Positions 9,574 through 16,507 of a stretch of DNA of 64,000 nucleotides are shown here, in pieces. The notes beneath the pieces were generated by a model. It was given only the letters and a program-made list of their open reading frames with translations. It was not told the origin of the DNA and searched no databases. Source of the stretch: Micromonospora chaiyaphumensis (GTDB lineage: Bacteria; Actinomycetota; Actinomycetes; Mycobacteriales; Micromonosporaceae); NCBI RefSeq assembly GCF_900091435.1, contig NZ_FMCS01000004.1, positions 496,001 to 560,000 of the forward strand, written 5' to 3'. The number at the start of each line of letters is the position of its first letter. The stretch's first letter is position 1. The translations under genes were made by a program, and so were the position numbers.

Positions 9574-9927
9574 ATGACTAGGTCCTCCGCGTCGATGCGC
9601 GAACCCACCTATTTCATCCTGGCCGCGTTGCAGGACGAACCCCTGCACGGCTACGCGATCGTCAAACGGGCGCAGGAGTTGTCCGACGGGCGCGTACGCC
9701 TCACCACGGGCACCCTCTACGCCGCTCTGGACCGGCTCACCGGTGAGGAGATGGTGCGGGTGGCCGAGGAAGCGGTGGTCAACGGTCGCGCCCGCCGCAC
9801 CTATGAGCTGACCCAGCGAGGCATGTCCGCGCTGACCGCGGAGGCGGAGCGGATGGCTGCGGCGGCGAGCGTCGTTCGCAACCGCTCCGTCCGCCCGATG
9901 GCCGCGGGCCGGGTGGTGCCGGCATGA
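9574..9927 (+). CDS. PadR-family transcriptional regulator
   Basis: The 117 residues form a compact PadR winged helix: YFILAALQDEPLHGYAIVKRAQ, then LTTGTLYAALDRLTGEEMV for the recognition helix and wing, and ARRTYELTQRGMSAL. It belongs to the short class lacking the long C-terminal dimerisation domain. The stop overlaps the start of the downstream membrane protein by 4 bases. In Actinobacteria such PadR/membrane-protein pairs are common, with the regulator repressing its own two-gene operon; the inducer is not evident here. Confidence 0.92.
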   Translation: MTRSSASMREPTYFILAALQDEPLHGYAIVKRAQELSDGRVRLTTGTLYAALDRLTGEEMVRVAEEAVVNGRARRTYELTQRGMSALTAEAERMAAAASVVRNRSVRPMAAGRVVPA

Positions 9928-10838
9928 CCGAGCTGGAGCGCCGTTACCGGTGGCTGCTGCGGGCCTACCCCCGCGCCTACCGGCAGTATCGCGCGGACGA
10001 GATGCTCGAAACCCTGCTCGCCACGGCTGACGACCCCCGGCGGCCGAGCCTTCGGGAGGCGGCGTCGCTCGTGGTCGGAGGGCTGCGCGCCCGCACCGGT
10101 GTCGACCGTCTCGGCTCGCGATCGGCGCTGGGATACTCCGCGCTGCGGCTGTCCGCGCTGTCCCTGCTCGTGTACGGCTTGACGCAGCGGGCCGGAGGCC
10201 CGCTCGGGGTCTTGGTGACGATGCTGTCGGAGGGCCCGTACAACCCCGGCGCATGGTGGTTCATCGTCATTCCGGCGCTGCTGACCATCGCGCTCTTCGC
10301 TGCGGCGTGGGGTAGCTACCGGCTGGCATTCGCTGCGGCGATCTTGACCGTGGCCGCGCAACATGCGTCGGCAAACGGGTGGGACCTCTCGGCCTGGTTC
10401 TCGTCGGTTTATGACCTCCAGGACGCGATGCTTCCCCAGTTCTGGCCAGCGCTGCTGGCTTCGCTGGCGTTGCTGCGACTGCTCCGCGCACCCCGAACGC
10501 CCGTGGCCCGACCGTGGGCCTGGCCCGTCCTCGGGGCACTGGCAGTCGTCGCTCTGGCGCCGAGCCCGATCAACGGCTGGTTGGACGCACCACTGATGTC
10601 CCTGTGCGCGTTCGCCGCACTGGCCGTCATCACCGCGCCGGTCGATGCACGGATGCCCATCGTCGCCTCGGTGCTTCTCCTGGCGCCGGCCTTGGCACAG
10701 GCCACCTATCTGCTCGGTTCCAGACAAGCGGGGTGGCCAGTAGACATCTCCATCACCGCGATCCTTGTTCTCGCGGCAGTCATGGCGAGCACGCTTGCCG
10801 CCGGAACGATCGCCGGCCGCCGCCAGGCCCGCATGTAG
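9924..10838 (+). CDS. Multi-pass membrane protein paired with PadR
   Basis: This 304-residue protein starts MTELERRYRWLLRAYPRAYRQYRADEML. The motif RYRWLLRAYPRAYR is recurrent at the N-terminus of actinobacterial membrane proteins encoded directly after PadR regulators. About seven hydrophobic segments follow from residue 70. No transporter, enzyme or ATP-binding motif is visible. It is translationally coupled to padR. Base composition looks less GC-extreme than its neighbours (for example around 10320-10440), which may hint at horizontal exchange. Function unknown. Confidence 0.8.
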   Translation: MTELERRYRWLLRAYPRAYRQYRADEMLETLLATADDPRRPSLREAASLVVGGLRARTGVDRLGSRSALGYSALRLSALSLLVYGLTQRAGGPLGVLVTMLSEGPYNPGAWWFIVIPALLTIALFAAAWGSYRLAFAAAILTVAAQHASANGWDLSAWFSSVYDLQDAMLPQFWPALLASLALLRLLRAPRTPVARPWAWPVLGALAVVALAPSPINGWLDAPLMSLCAFAALAVITAPVDARMPIVASVLLLAPALAQATYLLGSRQAGWPVDISITAILVLAAVMASTLAAGTIAGRRQARM

Positions 10839-10847
10839 ACCCGGAAC

Positions 10848-11102
10848 TCACTTCCAGCGGAAGTGGACGAAGAGGCGGCCGAAGTTCTTCGAGTCCTTCT
10901 CGACCCGGTGATAGAGCTGCTTGACGTCCTTCTGGTCGAGGAAGCGCAGCACCTTCTTCTTCAGCTGGCCGGAGCCCTTCCCCGGAATGATCTCCACCAT
11001 GCTGGCCTTCTTCGCCACGGCCTCGTTCATGATGTCCCGCAGGGCACGGTCGATCTCGTAGCCCTTGTTGTAGATCTCGTGGAGATCGAGCTTGAGCTTC
11101 AC
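10848..11102 (-). CDS. Small Smr-domain protein
   Basis: The 84 residues form essentially a free-standing Smr (small MutS-related) domain. LDLHEI is the conserved LDxHG-like strand, IIPGKGSGQLKKKV is the nucleic-acid-binding HGxGxG-type loop with Pro in place of His, and LFVHFRWK is the final strand. Smr domains bind or nick DNA or RNA; isolated small versions are widespread in Actinobacteria without known function. The GTG start follows a TACGAT element by six bases, suggesting a leaderless message. Confidence 0.8.
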   Translation of the reverse strand: MKLKLDLHEIYNKGYEIDRALRDIMNEAVAKKASMVEIIPGKGSGQLKKKVLRFLDQKDVKQLYHRVEKDSKNFGRLFVHFRWK

Positions 11103-11108
11103 CCGACC

Positions 11109-11114
11109 ATCGTA
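11109..11114 (-). promoter_or_regulatory. -10 element for the Smr gene (leaderless)
   Basis: TACGAT (TANNNT) on the minus strand lies exactly six bases before the GTG start. No Shine-Dalgarno is present, so initiation at the start codon is inferred. Confidence 0.4.
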
Positions 11115-11121
11115 GGTACAC

Positions 11122-11151
11122 CGAAGGGCAGCCCCGCGGGGCTGCCCTTCG
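11122..11151 (-). terminator. Terminator hairpin after the TPR gene
   Basis: A perfect 14-bp stem (CGAAGGGCAGCCCC and complement) with a two-base loop starts 10 bases after the TPR-gene stop. It separates that gene from the Smr promoter. Confidence 0.75.
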
Positions 11152-11161
11152 CAGTCAACCG

Positions 11162-11527
11162 TCAGCGGCCGCCGACCTTGCCCTCCACCCGGCGCAGCGC
11201 CGCGGTGTAGTCGGCGTTGGTCGAGTACATGGCCGCGGCGATCCGCAGGTGCCGCAGCGCGTCGGCGGGGCGGTTCATCCGCTCCAGCGTCCGGCCGAGC
11301 ACGTGGTGCGCGTAGTGGTCGCTCGGGTCCCGGTCGACCAGCTCGCGCAACTGCTCCTCGGCCCGGTTGAGCTGGGCCGACTGGAAGTACGCCCGGGCCA
11401 GCAGCTGCCGCACCGAGGAGTTGCCGGGCTCGGCCTCGACGATCGGTTCGAGCAGCCGGGCCGCTCCGGTCGGGTCACCCGCTTCGAAGAACATGGTCGC
11501 CCGCCGGTACTCCGCCAGAAGATCCAC
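11162..11527 (-). CDS. Tetratricopeptide-repeat protein
   Basis: This 121-residue, all-helical protein has about three TPR units. AEYRRATMFFEAGDPTGAAR, LLARAYFQSAQLNRAEEQLR and HHVLGRTLERMNRPADALR show the W/L-G-Y-A-P spacing of the repeat. TPR proteins are protein-binding adaptors; no catalytic domain is attached. The GTG start chosen lies eight bases after GAGGAGG; an upstream extension of the frame runs into the next gene and has atypical residue composition. It lies just downstream of the ROK kinase gene in the same direction. Confidence 0.85.
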   Translation of the reverse strand: MDLLAEYRRATMFFEAGDPTGAARLLEPIVEAEPGNSSVRQLLARAYFQSAQLNRAEEQLRELVDRDPSDHYAHHVLGRTLERMNRPADALRHLRIAAAMYSTNADYTAALRRVEGKVGGR

Positions 11528-11618
11528 TCGACCCACCTCCTCGTGTCGCGCCAGCCCTTTCTCCGACGCTGGCACAACACCAGCCGTACCGCGAGTGTTC
11601 CTTCGCCGAAGATCGTGC

Positions 11619-12389
11619 TCAGGAGGTCGGGTCGTACCGGTCCCCGACCAGCTCCCAGGCCCGGACACCACCGACGATTCCGGCTGTGTTCGGGACGACC
11701 ACGACATCGTCGCCCATCCGGGTCAGCTGGTCCGGCCGGATGAGGCGGGAGTTGCCGCCGCCCAGATAGAGCCGATCCCAGCGGAAGACCGGCCGCAGGC
11801 CGTCGACCACCTGGCGGATCCGCCGGGACCAGAACGCGTCGCCGAGGCGCCGCCGTTCCGGCTCCCCGACGTACGTGTCATAGGTGGTGTTCCAGCGCAC
11901 CGGGGCGTGCGACAGCTCCAGGTGCGGGGCGAGCACCCCGCCGTCGAAGAGCGCGCTGCCGAGCCCGGTGCCGAGGGTCAGCACCAGCTCGCAACCGGTC
12001 CCGGCGACCACGCCCGCGCCGTGCACCTCGGCGTCGTTGAGGACCAGCGCCGGGATGCCGAACGCGTCGGCCAGGGCGCTGCGCGCGTCGTACCCGGACC
12101 ACTCGGCGACCAGGTCGGGGTCGACCCGGCTGCGCGGGCCGGAGCGGGTCACGTAGTGCGGGGTGGCCACCACCACGCCGTGCCGGATCATGCCGGGCAT
12201 CCCGACGGTGAGCCGGTCCGCCGGGGGCAGCCGGCCGCCGAGGTCCAGCAGCGTCTTGACGAAGAGGGCGGGCGGCAGGGGGTACGGGGTGGGGACCCGC
12301 AGCGGCCGGGCCCGCATGGTCCCCGCCGCGTCCAGCACGGAGGCCTTGATCCCGCCGCCCCCGCAGTCGATCGCCAGAGTGGTCTCCAC
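11619..12389 (-). CDS. ROK-family sugar kinase, polyphosphate-glucokinase-like
   Basis: The protein is 256 residues, the typical size of actinobacterial PPGK. AIDCGGGGIKASVLD is the N-terminal phosphate-binding loop of the ROK/hexokinase fold, and LVLTLGTGLGSALFDGG is the second glycine-rich phosphate loop. LVLNDAEVHGAG carries the catalytic Asp, and VPNTAGIVGGVRA is the C-terminal adenosine/polyphosphate loop. The family phosphorylates glucose using polyphosphate or ATP. The usual ROK zinc-binding cysteine motif is absent, as in PPGK. Several substitutions in the active loops (ND in place of the more usual ND-A-D arrangement) leave substrate uncertain. It is divergent from the ABC-F gene. 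Confidence 0.8.
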   Translation of the reverse strand: METTLAIDCGGGGIKASVLDAAGTMRARPLRVPTPYPLPPALFVKTLLDLGGRLPPADRLTVGMPGMIRHGVVVATPHYVTRSGPRSRVDPDLVAEWSGYDARSALADAFGIPALVLNDAEVHGAGVVAGTGCELVLTLGTGLGSALFDGGVLAPHLELSHAPVRWNTTYDTYVGEPERRRLGDAFWSRRIRQVVDGLRPVFRWDRLYLGGGNSRLIRPDQLTRMGDDVVVVPNTAGIVGGVRAWELVGDRYDPTS

Positions 12390-12452
12390 GGCTGTGAGTC
12401 TCCCTCACGGCGGCCGGGCGCCGAGCGCGGGTCGATCGATTCCGCGCGCCGG

Positions 12453-12458
12453 TAGGCT
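12453..12458 (+). promoter_or_regulatory. -10 element (TAGGCT) upstream of the ABC-F gene
   Basis: TANNNT lies ten bases before the ATG with no Shine-Dalgarno between. This implies a very short or absent 5' leader. Confidence 0.35.
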
Positions 12459-12468
12459 CGATCTCCTC

Positions 12469-14106
12469 ATGAGTGCCACGTTGATCGCCAAGGACCTCAC
12501 CGCCGGGCACGGCGACCGCCTCCTCTTCACCGACCTCGACCTGGTGGTCGCCCCGGGCGACGTGGTCGGGCTGGTCGGGGTGAACGGTGCCGGCAAGTCC
12601 ACGCTGCTGCGTACCCTCGCCGGGCTCCAGCCGCTGGAGCAGGGGTCGGTGGCGTTGAACCCGCCCACCGCCACCGTCGGCTACCTGCCGCAGGAGCCGG
12701 AGCGCCGGCCGGGCGAGACGGTCCGCGGCTTCCTGGCCCGGCGCACCGGGGTGACCGCGGCGCAGGCGGCGCTGGACACCGCCACCGAGGCGCTGACCGC
12801 CGGGGCGGCGGGCGCGGACGACGCGTACGGCACGGCGCTGGAGCGCTGGCTGGACCTGGGCGGTGCGGACCTGGACGAGCGGGCCGAGCAGGTCGCCGCC
12901 GAACTGGGTCTCCACGTCGACCTGGACCACCCGATGACGGGCCTCTCCGGTGGTCAGGCGGCCCGGGCCGGGCTGGCCTCCCTCCTGCTGAGCCGGTACG
13001 ACGTCTTCCTGCTCGACGAGCCCACCAACGACCTGGACCTGGCCGGCCTGGACCGGCTGGAACGCTTCGTCACCGGACTGCGGGCCGGCACGGTGCTGGT
13101 CAGCCACGACCGGGAGTTCCTCACCCGCACGGTCACCCGGGTGGTGGAACTGGACCTGCACCAAGGCCAGGTCAACCACTTCGGCGGCGGCTACGCGGCC
13201 TACCTGGAGGAGCGCGAGGTGGCCCGCCGGCACGCCCGCGAGGAGTACGAGGAGTACGCCGGCACCCGGGCCCAGCTGGAGGCGCGGGCCCGGACGCAGC
13301 GGTCGTGGATGGAGAAGGGCGTGAAGAACGCCCGCCGCAAGGCCACCGACAACGACAAGATCGGCCGCAAGTTCCGCTCCGAGGCCAGCGAGAAGCAGGC
13401 CGCCAAGGCCCGGCAGACCGAGCGGTTGATCGAGCGGCTGGAGGTGGTCGAGGAGCCGCGCAAGGAGTGGGAGCTGCGGATGGAGATCGCCGCCGCGCCC
13501 CGCGCCGGCGCCGTCGTGGCCGCGCTCCGGGGCGCCGTGGTCCGCCGCGGCGACTTCACAATCGGCCCGGTGAACCTCCAGATCGACTGGGCCGACCGGG
13601 TGGCGATCACCGGGGCGAACGGCTCCGGCAAGAGCACGCTGCTGGCCGCGCTGCTCGGCCGGCTGCCGCTCGACGAGGGACACGCCGCGCTCGGCCCGGG
13701 CGTGGTGGTGGGCGAGGTGGACCAGGCCCGGGGGCTCTTCCTCGGCGACCAGCCCCTGCTGGACGCGTTCGGCGCCGCCGTACCCGAGCTGAACCCCGCG
13801 GACGTGCGGACGCTGCTGGCCAAGTTCGGCCTCCGGGCCGACCACGTGCTGCGGCCGGCGGCCACCCTCTCCCCCGGCGAGCGCACCCGGGCCGCGCTGG
13901 CCCTGCTCCAGGGGCGCGGGGTGAACCTGCTGGTGCTCGACGAGCCGACCAACCACCTGGACCTGCCGGCGATCGAGCAGCTCGAATCGGCCCTGGCCGG
14001 CTACCCGGGAACCCTGCTCCTGGTGACCCACGACCGGCGGATGCTGGACGCGGTGAGCGTCAACCGGCGGCTGCGCGTGGCGGACGGACGGATCGCCGAG
14101 GATTGA
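12469..14106 (+). CDS. ABC-F family ATPase
   Basis: This 545-residue protein has two nucleotide-binding domains and no membrane segment. NBD1 has Walker A GVNGAGKSTL, signature LSGGQ and Walker B VFLLDEPTNDLD. A charged interdomain linker (about 235-330) follows, and NBD2 has GANGSGKSTL, LSPGERTR and LLVLDEPTNHLD. ABC-F proteins act on the ribosome rather than as transporters; some protect it from antibiotics, others tune translation. There is no neighbouring antibiotic cluster, so a housekeeping or intrinsic-tolerance role is equally likely. An in-frame upstream extension overlaps the divergent kinase gene and is rejected. Confidence 0.92.
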   Translation: MSATLIAKDLTAGHGDRLLFTDLDLVVAPGDVVGLVGVNGAGKSTLLRTLAGLQPLEQGSVALNPPTATVGYLPQEPERRPGETVRGFLARRTGVTAAQAALDTATEALTAGAAGADDAYGTALERWLDLGGADLDERAEQVAAELGLHVDLDHPMTGLSGGQAARAGLASLLLSRYDVFLLDEPTNDLDLAGLDRLERFVTGLRAGTVLVSHDREFLTRTVTRVVELDLHQGQVNHFGGGYAAYLEEREVARRHAREEYEEYAGTRAQLEARARTQRSWMEKGVKNARRKATDNDKIGRKFRSEASEKQAAKARQTERLIERLEVVEEPRKEWELRMEIAAAPRAGAVVAALRGAVVRRGDFTIGPVNLQIDWADRVAITGANGSGKSTLLAALLGRLPLDEGHAALGPGVVVGEVDQARGLFLGDQPLLDAFGAAVPELNPADVRTLLAKFGLRADHVLRPAATLSPGERTRAALALLQGRGVNLLVLDEPTNHLDLPAIEQLESALAGYPGTLLLVTHDRRMLDAVSVNRRLRVADGRIAED

Positions 14107-14132
14107 TCCGTGCCGACCCGGTCGCGCGGGGT

Positions 14133-14138
14133 GAGAAT
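14133..14138 (+). promoter_or_regulatory. Putative -10 (GAGAAT) for the small protein gene
   Basis: The hexamer lies exactly six bases before the ATG, without a ribosome binding site. It overlaps the space just after the ABC-F stop. The first base deviates from TANNNT. Confidence 0.3.
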
Positions 14139-14144
14139 GACCCC

Positions 14145-14462
14145 ATGCTCAAGTGGGAGTACGCGCTGCTGGTCCGCCGCCGCCAGGCCGCCACCACCGA
14201 CATCGGGTGGGAGGTCGTCTTCATCTGGTACGGCCCGGACGGCTCCATGATCGACGTCACGCCGTACGGCGACACCGCGCTGGCCCACCTGAACCGGGCC
14301 GGCGACCAGGGGTGGGAACTGGTCGCGATGAGCGAGGACCCGTCCCTGCCCGGCAACAACGAGTTGCACCGCTACCACCTGAAACGGCCGAAGGCGGCCG
14401 CGCCGCAGCCCCGCCAGCGGATGCGCGGCTCCCGCAGCGCCCGCCGCACCATCGCCGGCTGA
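14145..14462 (+). CDS. Small conserved-type protein of unknown function
   Basis: This 105-residue protein reads MLKWEYALLVRRR at the start and contains HLNRAGDQGWELVAM. The pattern WEY...LN..G..GWELV is that of the DUF4177-like family of small proteins, whose role is unknown. The C-terminal 25 residues are Arg/Pro-rich (QPRQRMRGSRSARRT) and may bind nucleic acid or be disordered. It follows the ABC-F gene by 38 bases on the same strand but appears to have its own leaderless start. Confidence 0.75.
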   Translation: MLKWEYALLVRRRQAATTDIGWEVVFIWYGPDGSMIDVTPYGDTALAHLNRAGDQGWELVAMSEDPSLPGNNELHRYHLKRPKAAAPQPRQRMRGSRSARRTIAG

Positions 14463-14550
14463 CCGCCACACGGTCGGCGGCGCCCCGATCCGGGCGGGGC
14501 AGGCATATCGGGCGGGGATGCGGGTATCGCGCCGCCCGGGAGGTGGGCGC

Positions 14551-15276
14551 ATGGTGGCGGTGGGGCAATCCGCACTCTCGGGCGAGCGGCTGCGGGAGGT
14601 CGACGGCTTCCTCGCCGAGGCGTGGGCCGATCAGGCCCGCCACGACGAGCGGCTGCGCGGGCTGACCGTGGACGTGCGCTTCGACCGGGGCGTCGCCCAC
14701 CTCGACGGCGCGGTCGCCGACCCGGCCCAGTTGCGGCTGGTCCGGGACCTGGTGGGCCGGCTCGACGGGGTGCTGGGCGTGTGGTGCCGGGTGAGCGTCG
14801 GCGGCCGGGCGCCCGTGGTGGTCGACCTGGGTTGCGGAGCGACCAAGCAGTGGCCGGGAAACCTGGGCCTGGACATCTACCCGGCGCCCGGGGTGAACGC
14901 GGTGGCCGACCTGTCCGCCTCGCTGCCGCTGGCGGACGACTCGGTGGACGTGCTCTTCGCCGTGCACATCCTGGAGCACCTCATCGACTTCCTGCCTCTG
15001 CTCGACGAGTGCCACCGGGTGCTGCGCCCGGGCGGCGTGCTGCACGTGATGAGCCCCTGGTGGCGGCACGTGAACGCGGTGGCCGACCCCACCCACGTGC
15101 GCCTGCTGGACGTGCAGACCTTCAAGGGCATCTGCGGTCAGCGCCCGCCCGGCACCCCGCGCTGGTATCCGCTGCACGTGGGCTGCGACGGCGCCTCGAT
15201 CTTCGCCGACCTGACCCCCCTCCCACCCGACGCCGCACAACCGTCGAGATCCCACCTGGCCCGCTTCTTCGACTGA
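14551..15276 (+). CDS. BON-domain/SAM-dependent methyltransferase fusion
   Basis: The protein has 241 residues. Residues about 30-82 (VDVRFDRGVAHLDGAVAD...GVLGVWCRVSV) show the alpha/beta pattern and the two conserved glycines of a BON domain, usually a lipid- or protein-binding module of envelope proteins. A class I methyltransferase follows directly: VVVDLGCG (SAM loop), LGLDIYP (acidic ribose contact), ILEHLIDFLPLLDECHRVLRPGG and MSPWWRHVNAVADPTHVR. The methyl acceptor is unknown. GGAGGTG six bases before the ATG supports this start over one 11 codons upstream. A BON fold fused to a methyltransferase is unusual. Confidence 0.82.
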   Translation: MVAVGQSALSGERLREVDGFLAEAWADQARHDERLRGLTVDVRFDRGVAHLDGAVADPAQLRLVRDLVGRLDGVLGVWCRVSVGGRAPVVVDLGCGATKQWPGNLGLDIYPAPGVNAVADLSASLPLADDSVDVLFAVHILEHLIDFLPLLDECHRVLRPGGVLHVMSPWWRHVNAVADPTHVRLLDVQTFKGICGQRPPGTPRWYPLHVGCDGASIFADLTPLPPDAAQPSRSHLARFFD

Positions 15277-15292
15277 CCCTCACGGGTCGCGC

Positions 15293-15355
15293 CGTCGATC
15301 ATGAGGTTGGCGGCACCCCAGGAGATCAACTTCGCCGTTAACCTCATGATCGACG
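15293..15355. repeat. Intergenic palindromic element, copy A (GATCATGAGGTT family)
   Basis: A perfect 16-bp inverted repeat (CGTCGATCATGAGGTT and complement) encloses a 31-base loop. The right arm overlaps the stop codon of the leftward LacI-family gene. Its left arm and loop align with the element at 28069. It probably also acts as a transcription terminator for the convergent genes. Confidence 0.7.
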
Positions 15356-16357
15356 TGATGGGGCGGACTCGCGGAGGGCCAGGCGGTGGGGGGCGACCAG
15401 TTCCCGGGGTGGGGTTTCCGGGTCGGCGGTCAGGCGGTTGGCCAGGAGTTCTACCGCCAGGCGGGCGATGCGCTCCTTGTCGGGGGCGACCGTGCTCAGG
15501 GTGGGGATGGAGAAGCGGCCGTCCTCGATGTCGTCGAAGCCGGCCACCGCGACGTCGTCGGGCACCCGCAGGCCGGCCTCGTGCAGGGCGCGCAGCGCGC
15601 CGAGGGCCAGGGTGTCGTTGAAGCAGAAGACGGCGTCGGGGCGTACGCCGGTGGTCAGCAGGTGCCGCATGGCGGCCGCGCCGTCCGCGCGGTGCCAGGC
15701 CGGCGCGGGCGCCACCAGGTGCTCGTCGTAGGCGATGCCGGCGTCGGCCAGCGCGGCGGTGTAGCCGGCCAGGCGGAGCCGGGCGCTGGCGCCCTCGGGC
15801 GTGCGCTGCGAGCCGATCGCGGCGATCCGGCGGCGGCCGAGCCCGACCAGGTGGGCGGTGATCTCCCGGGCGGCGGCCACGTTGTCGACCACGACGTGGT
15901 CGGCGGGGCCGTGGTCGACCCGCTCGCCGAGCAGCACCATGGGCATGCCGTCGAGGCCCGCGAGGTCGTCGGCGGTGAGCGCGAGCGGGCTGAAGATCAG
16001 GCCGTCGATCATGTGGTCGGCGATGCCGCTGGCCGCCTTGCGTTCCTGCTCCGGGCCGCCGCCGGTCTGGTCGATGAGCACCGTCCAGCCGTGCTCGGCG
16101 GCGGCGGTGACCACGTGCCGGGCCAGCTCGGCGAAGTAGGGGATGTCCAGCTCCGGCACGGCCAGGGCGATCACGCCCGTGCGCCCCTTGCGCAGGTTGC
16201 GGGCCGAGAGGTTGGGGCGGTAGTTGAGCTCGGCGATGGCCGCCTCGACCCGGGCGCGCGTGTCCGCGCGGACGTGCTGGTAGCCGTTCACCACGTTGGA
16301 GACGGTCTTCACCGACACGCCGGCCCGTTCCGCGACGTCCTTGAGCCTGTGCCGCAC
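15344..16357 (-). CDS. LacI-family transcriptional repressor, probable arabinoside regulator
   Basis: The 337 residues start with the LacI helix-turn-helix and hinge (RLKDVAERAGVSVKTVSNVVNG, then NLSARNLRKGRTGVIAL). A periplasmic-binding-protein-like effector domain with substrate contacts and dimer interface follows (GFDDIEDGRFSIPTLSTV). The GTG start has GGGAGGAA eight bases upstream. It is transcribed away from the arabinofuranosidase/ABC operon across a 150-base region holding a CpG-centred palindrome typical of LacI operators. The effector is therefore inferred to be arabinose or an arabino-oligosaccharide, and the gene probably represses both itself and the operon. Confidence 0.92.
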   Translation of the reverse strand: MRHRLKDVAERAGVSVKTVSNVVNGYQHVRADTRARVEAAIAELNYRPNLSARNLRKGRTGVIALAVPELDIPYFAELARHVVTAAAEHGWTVLIDQTGGGPEQERKAASGIADHMIDGLIFSPLALTADDLAGLDGMPMVLLGERVDHGPADHVVVDNVAAAREITAHLVGLGRRRIAAIGSQRTPEGASARLRLAGYTAALADAGIAYDEHLVAPAPAWHRADGAAAMRHLLTTGVRPDAVFCFNDTLALGALRALHEAGLRVPDDVAVAGFDDIEDGRFSIPTLSTVAPDKERIARLAVELLANRLTADPETPPRELVAPHRLALRESAPSRRS

Positions 16358-16434
16358 TGAACTTCCTCCCGGGTGACTGCTGGGCCGCACTCTACCGCGT
16401 CACGACGACGTAACGACCCCTTTACATCGTTGCT

Positions 16435-16446
16435 TACAACGTTGTA
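16435..16446. promoter_or_regulatory. Putative LacI-family operator
   Basis: TACAACGTTGTA is a perfect 12-bp palindrome with the central CG that LacI proteins contact through the hinge. It lies between the divergent repressor and arabinofuranosidase starts. A half-site-like TACATCGTTG lies 11 bases to the left, and an imperfect GGTGACC-GA-GGTCACC repeat lies 16 bases to the right. Confidence 0.6.
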
Positions 16447-16507
16447 CAAACCAGGGACACCGGTGACCGAGGTCACCCGGAACAGCACCGAGGAAAGGGT
16501 GGCACCC

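Noticed and set aside
12163..12468. N-terminal extension of the ABC-F protein
   Set aside because: It overlaps the divergent ROK kinase gene and is not homologous to ABC-F N-termini; a -10 element lies just before the downstream ATG.
11878..14031. A 717-codon minus-strand frame opposite the ABC-F gene
   Set aside because: The ABC-F protein on the other strand has every expected motif; this frame is an artefact of GC-rich third positions.
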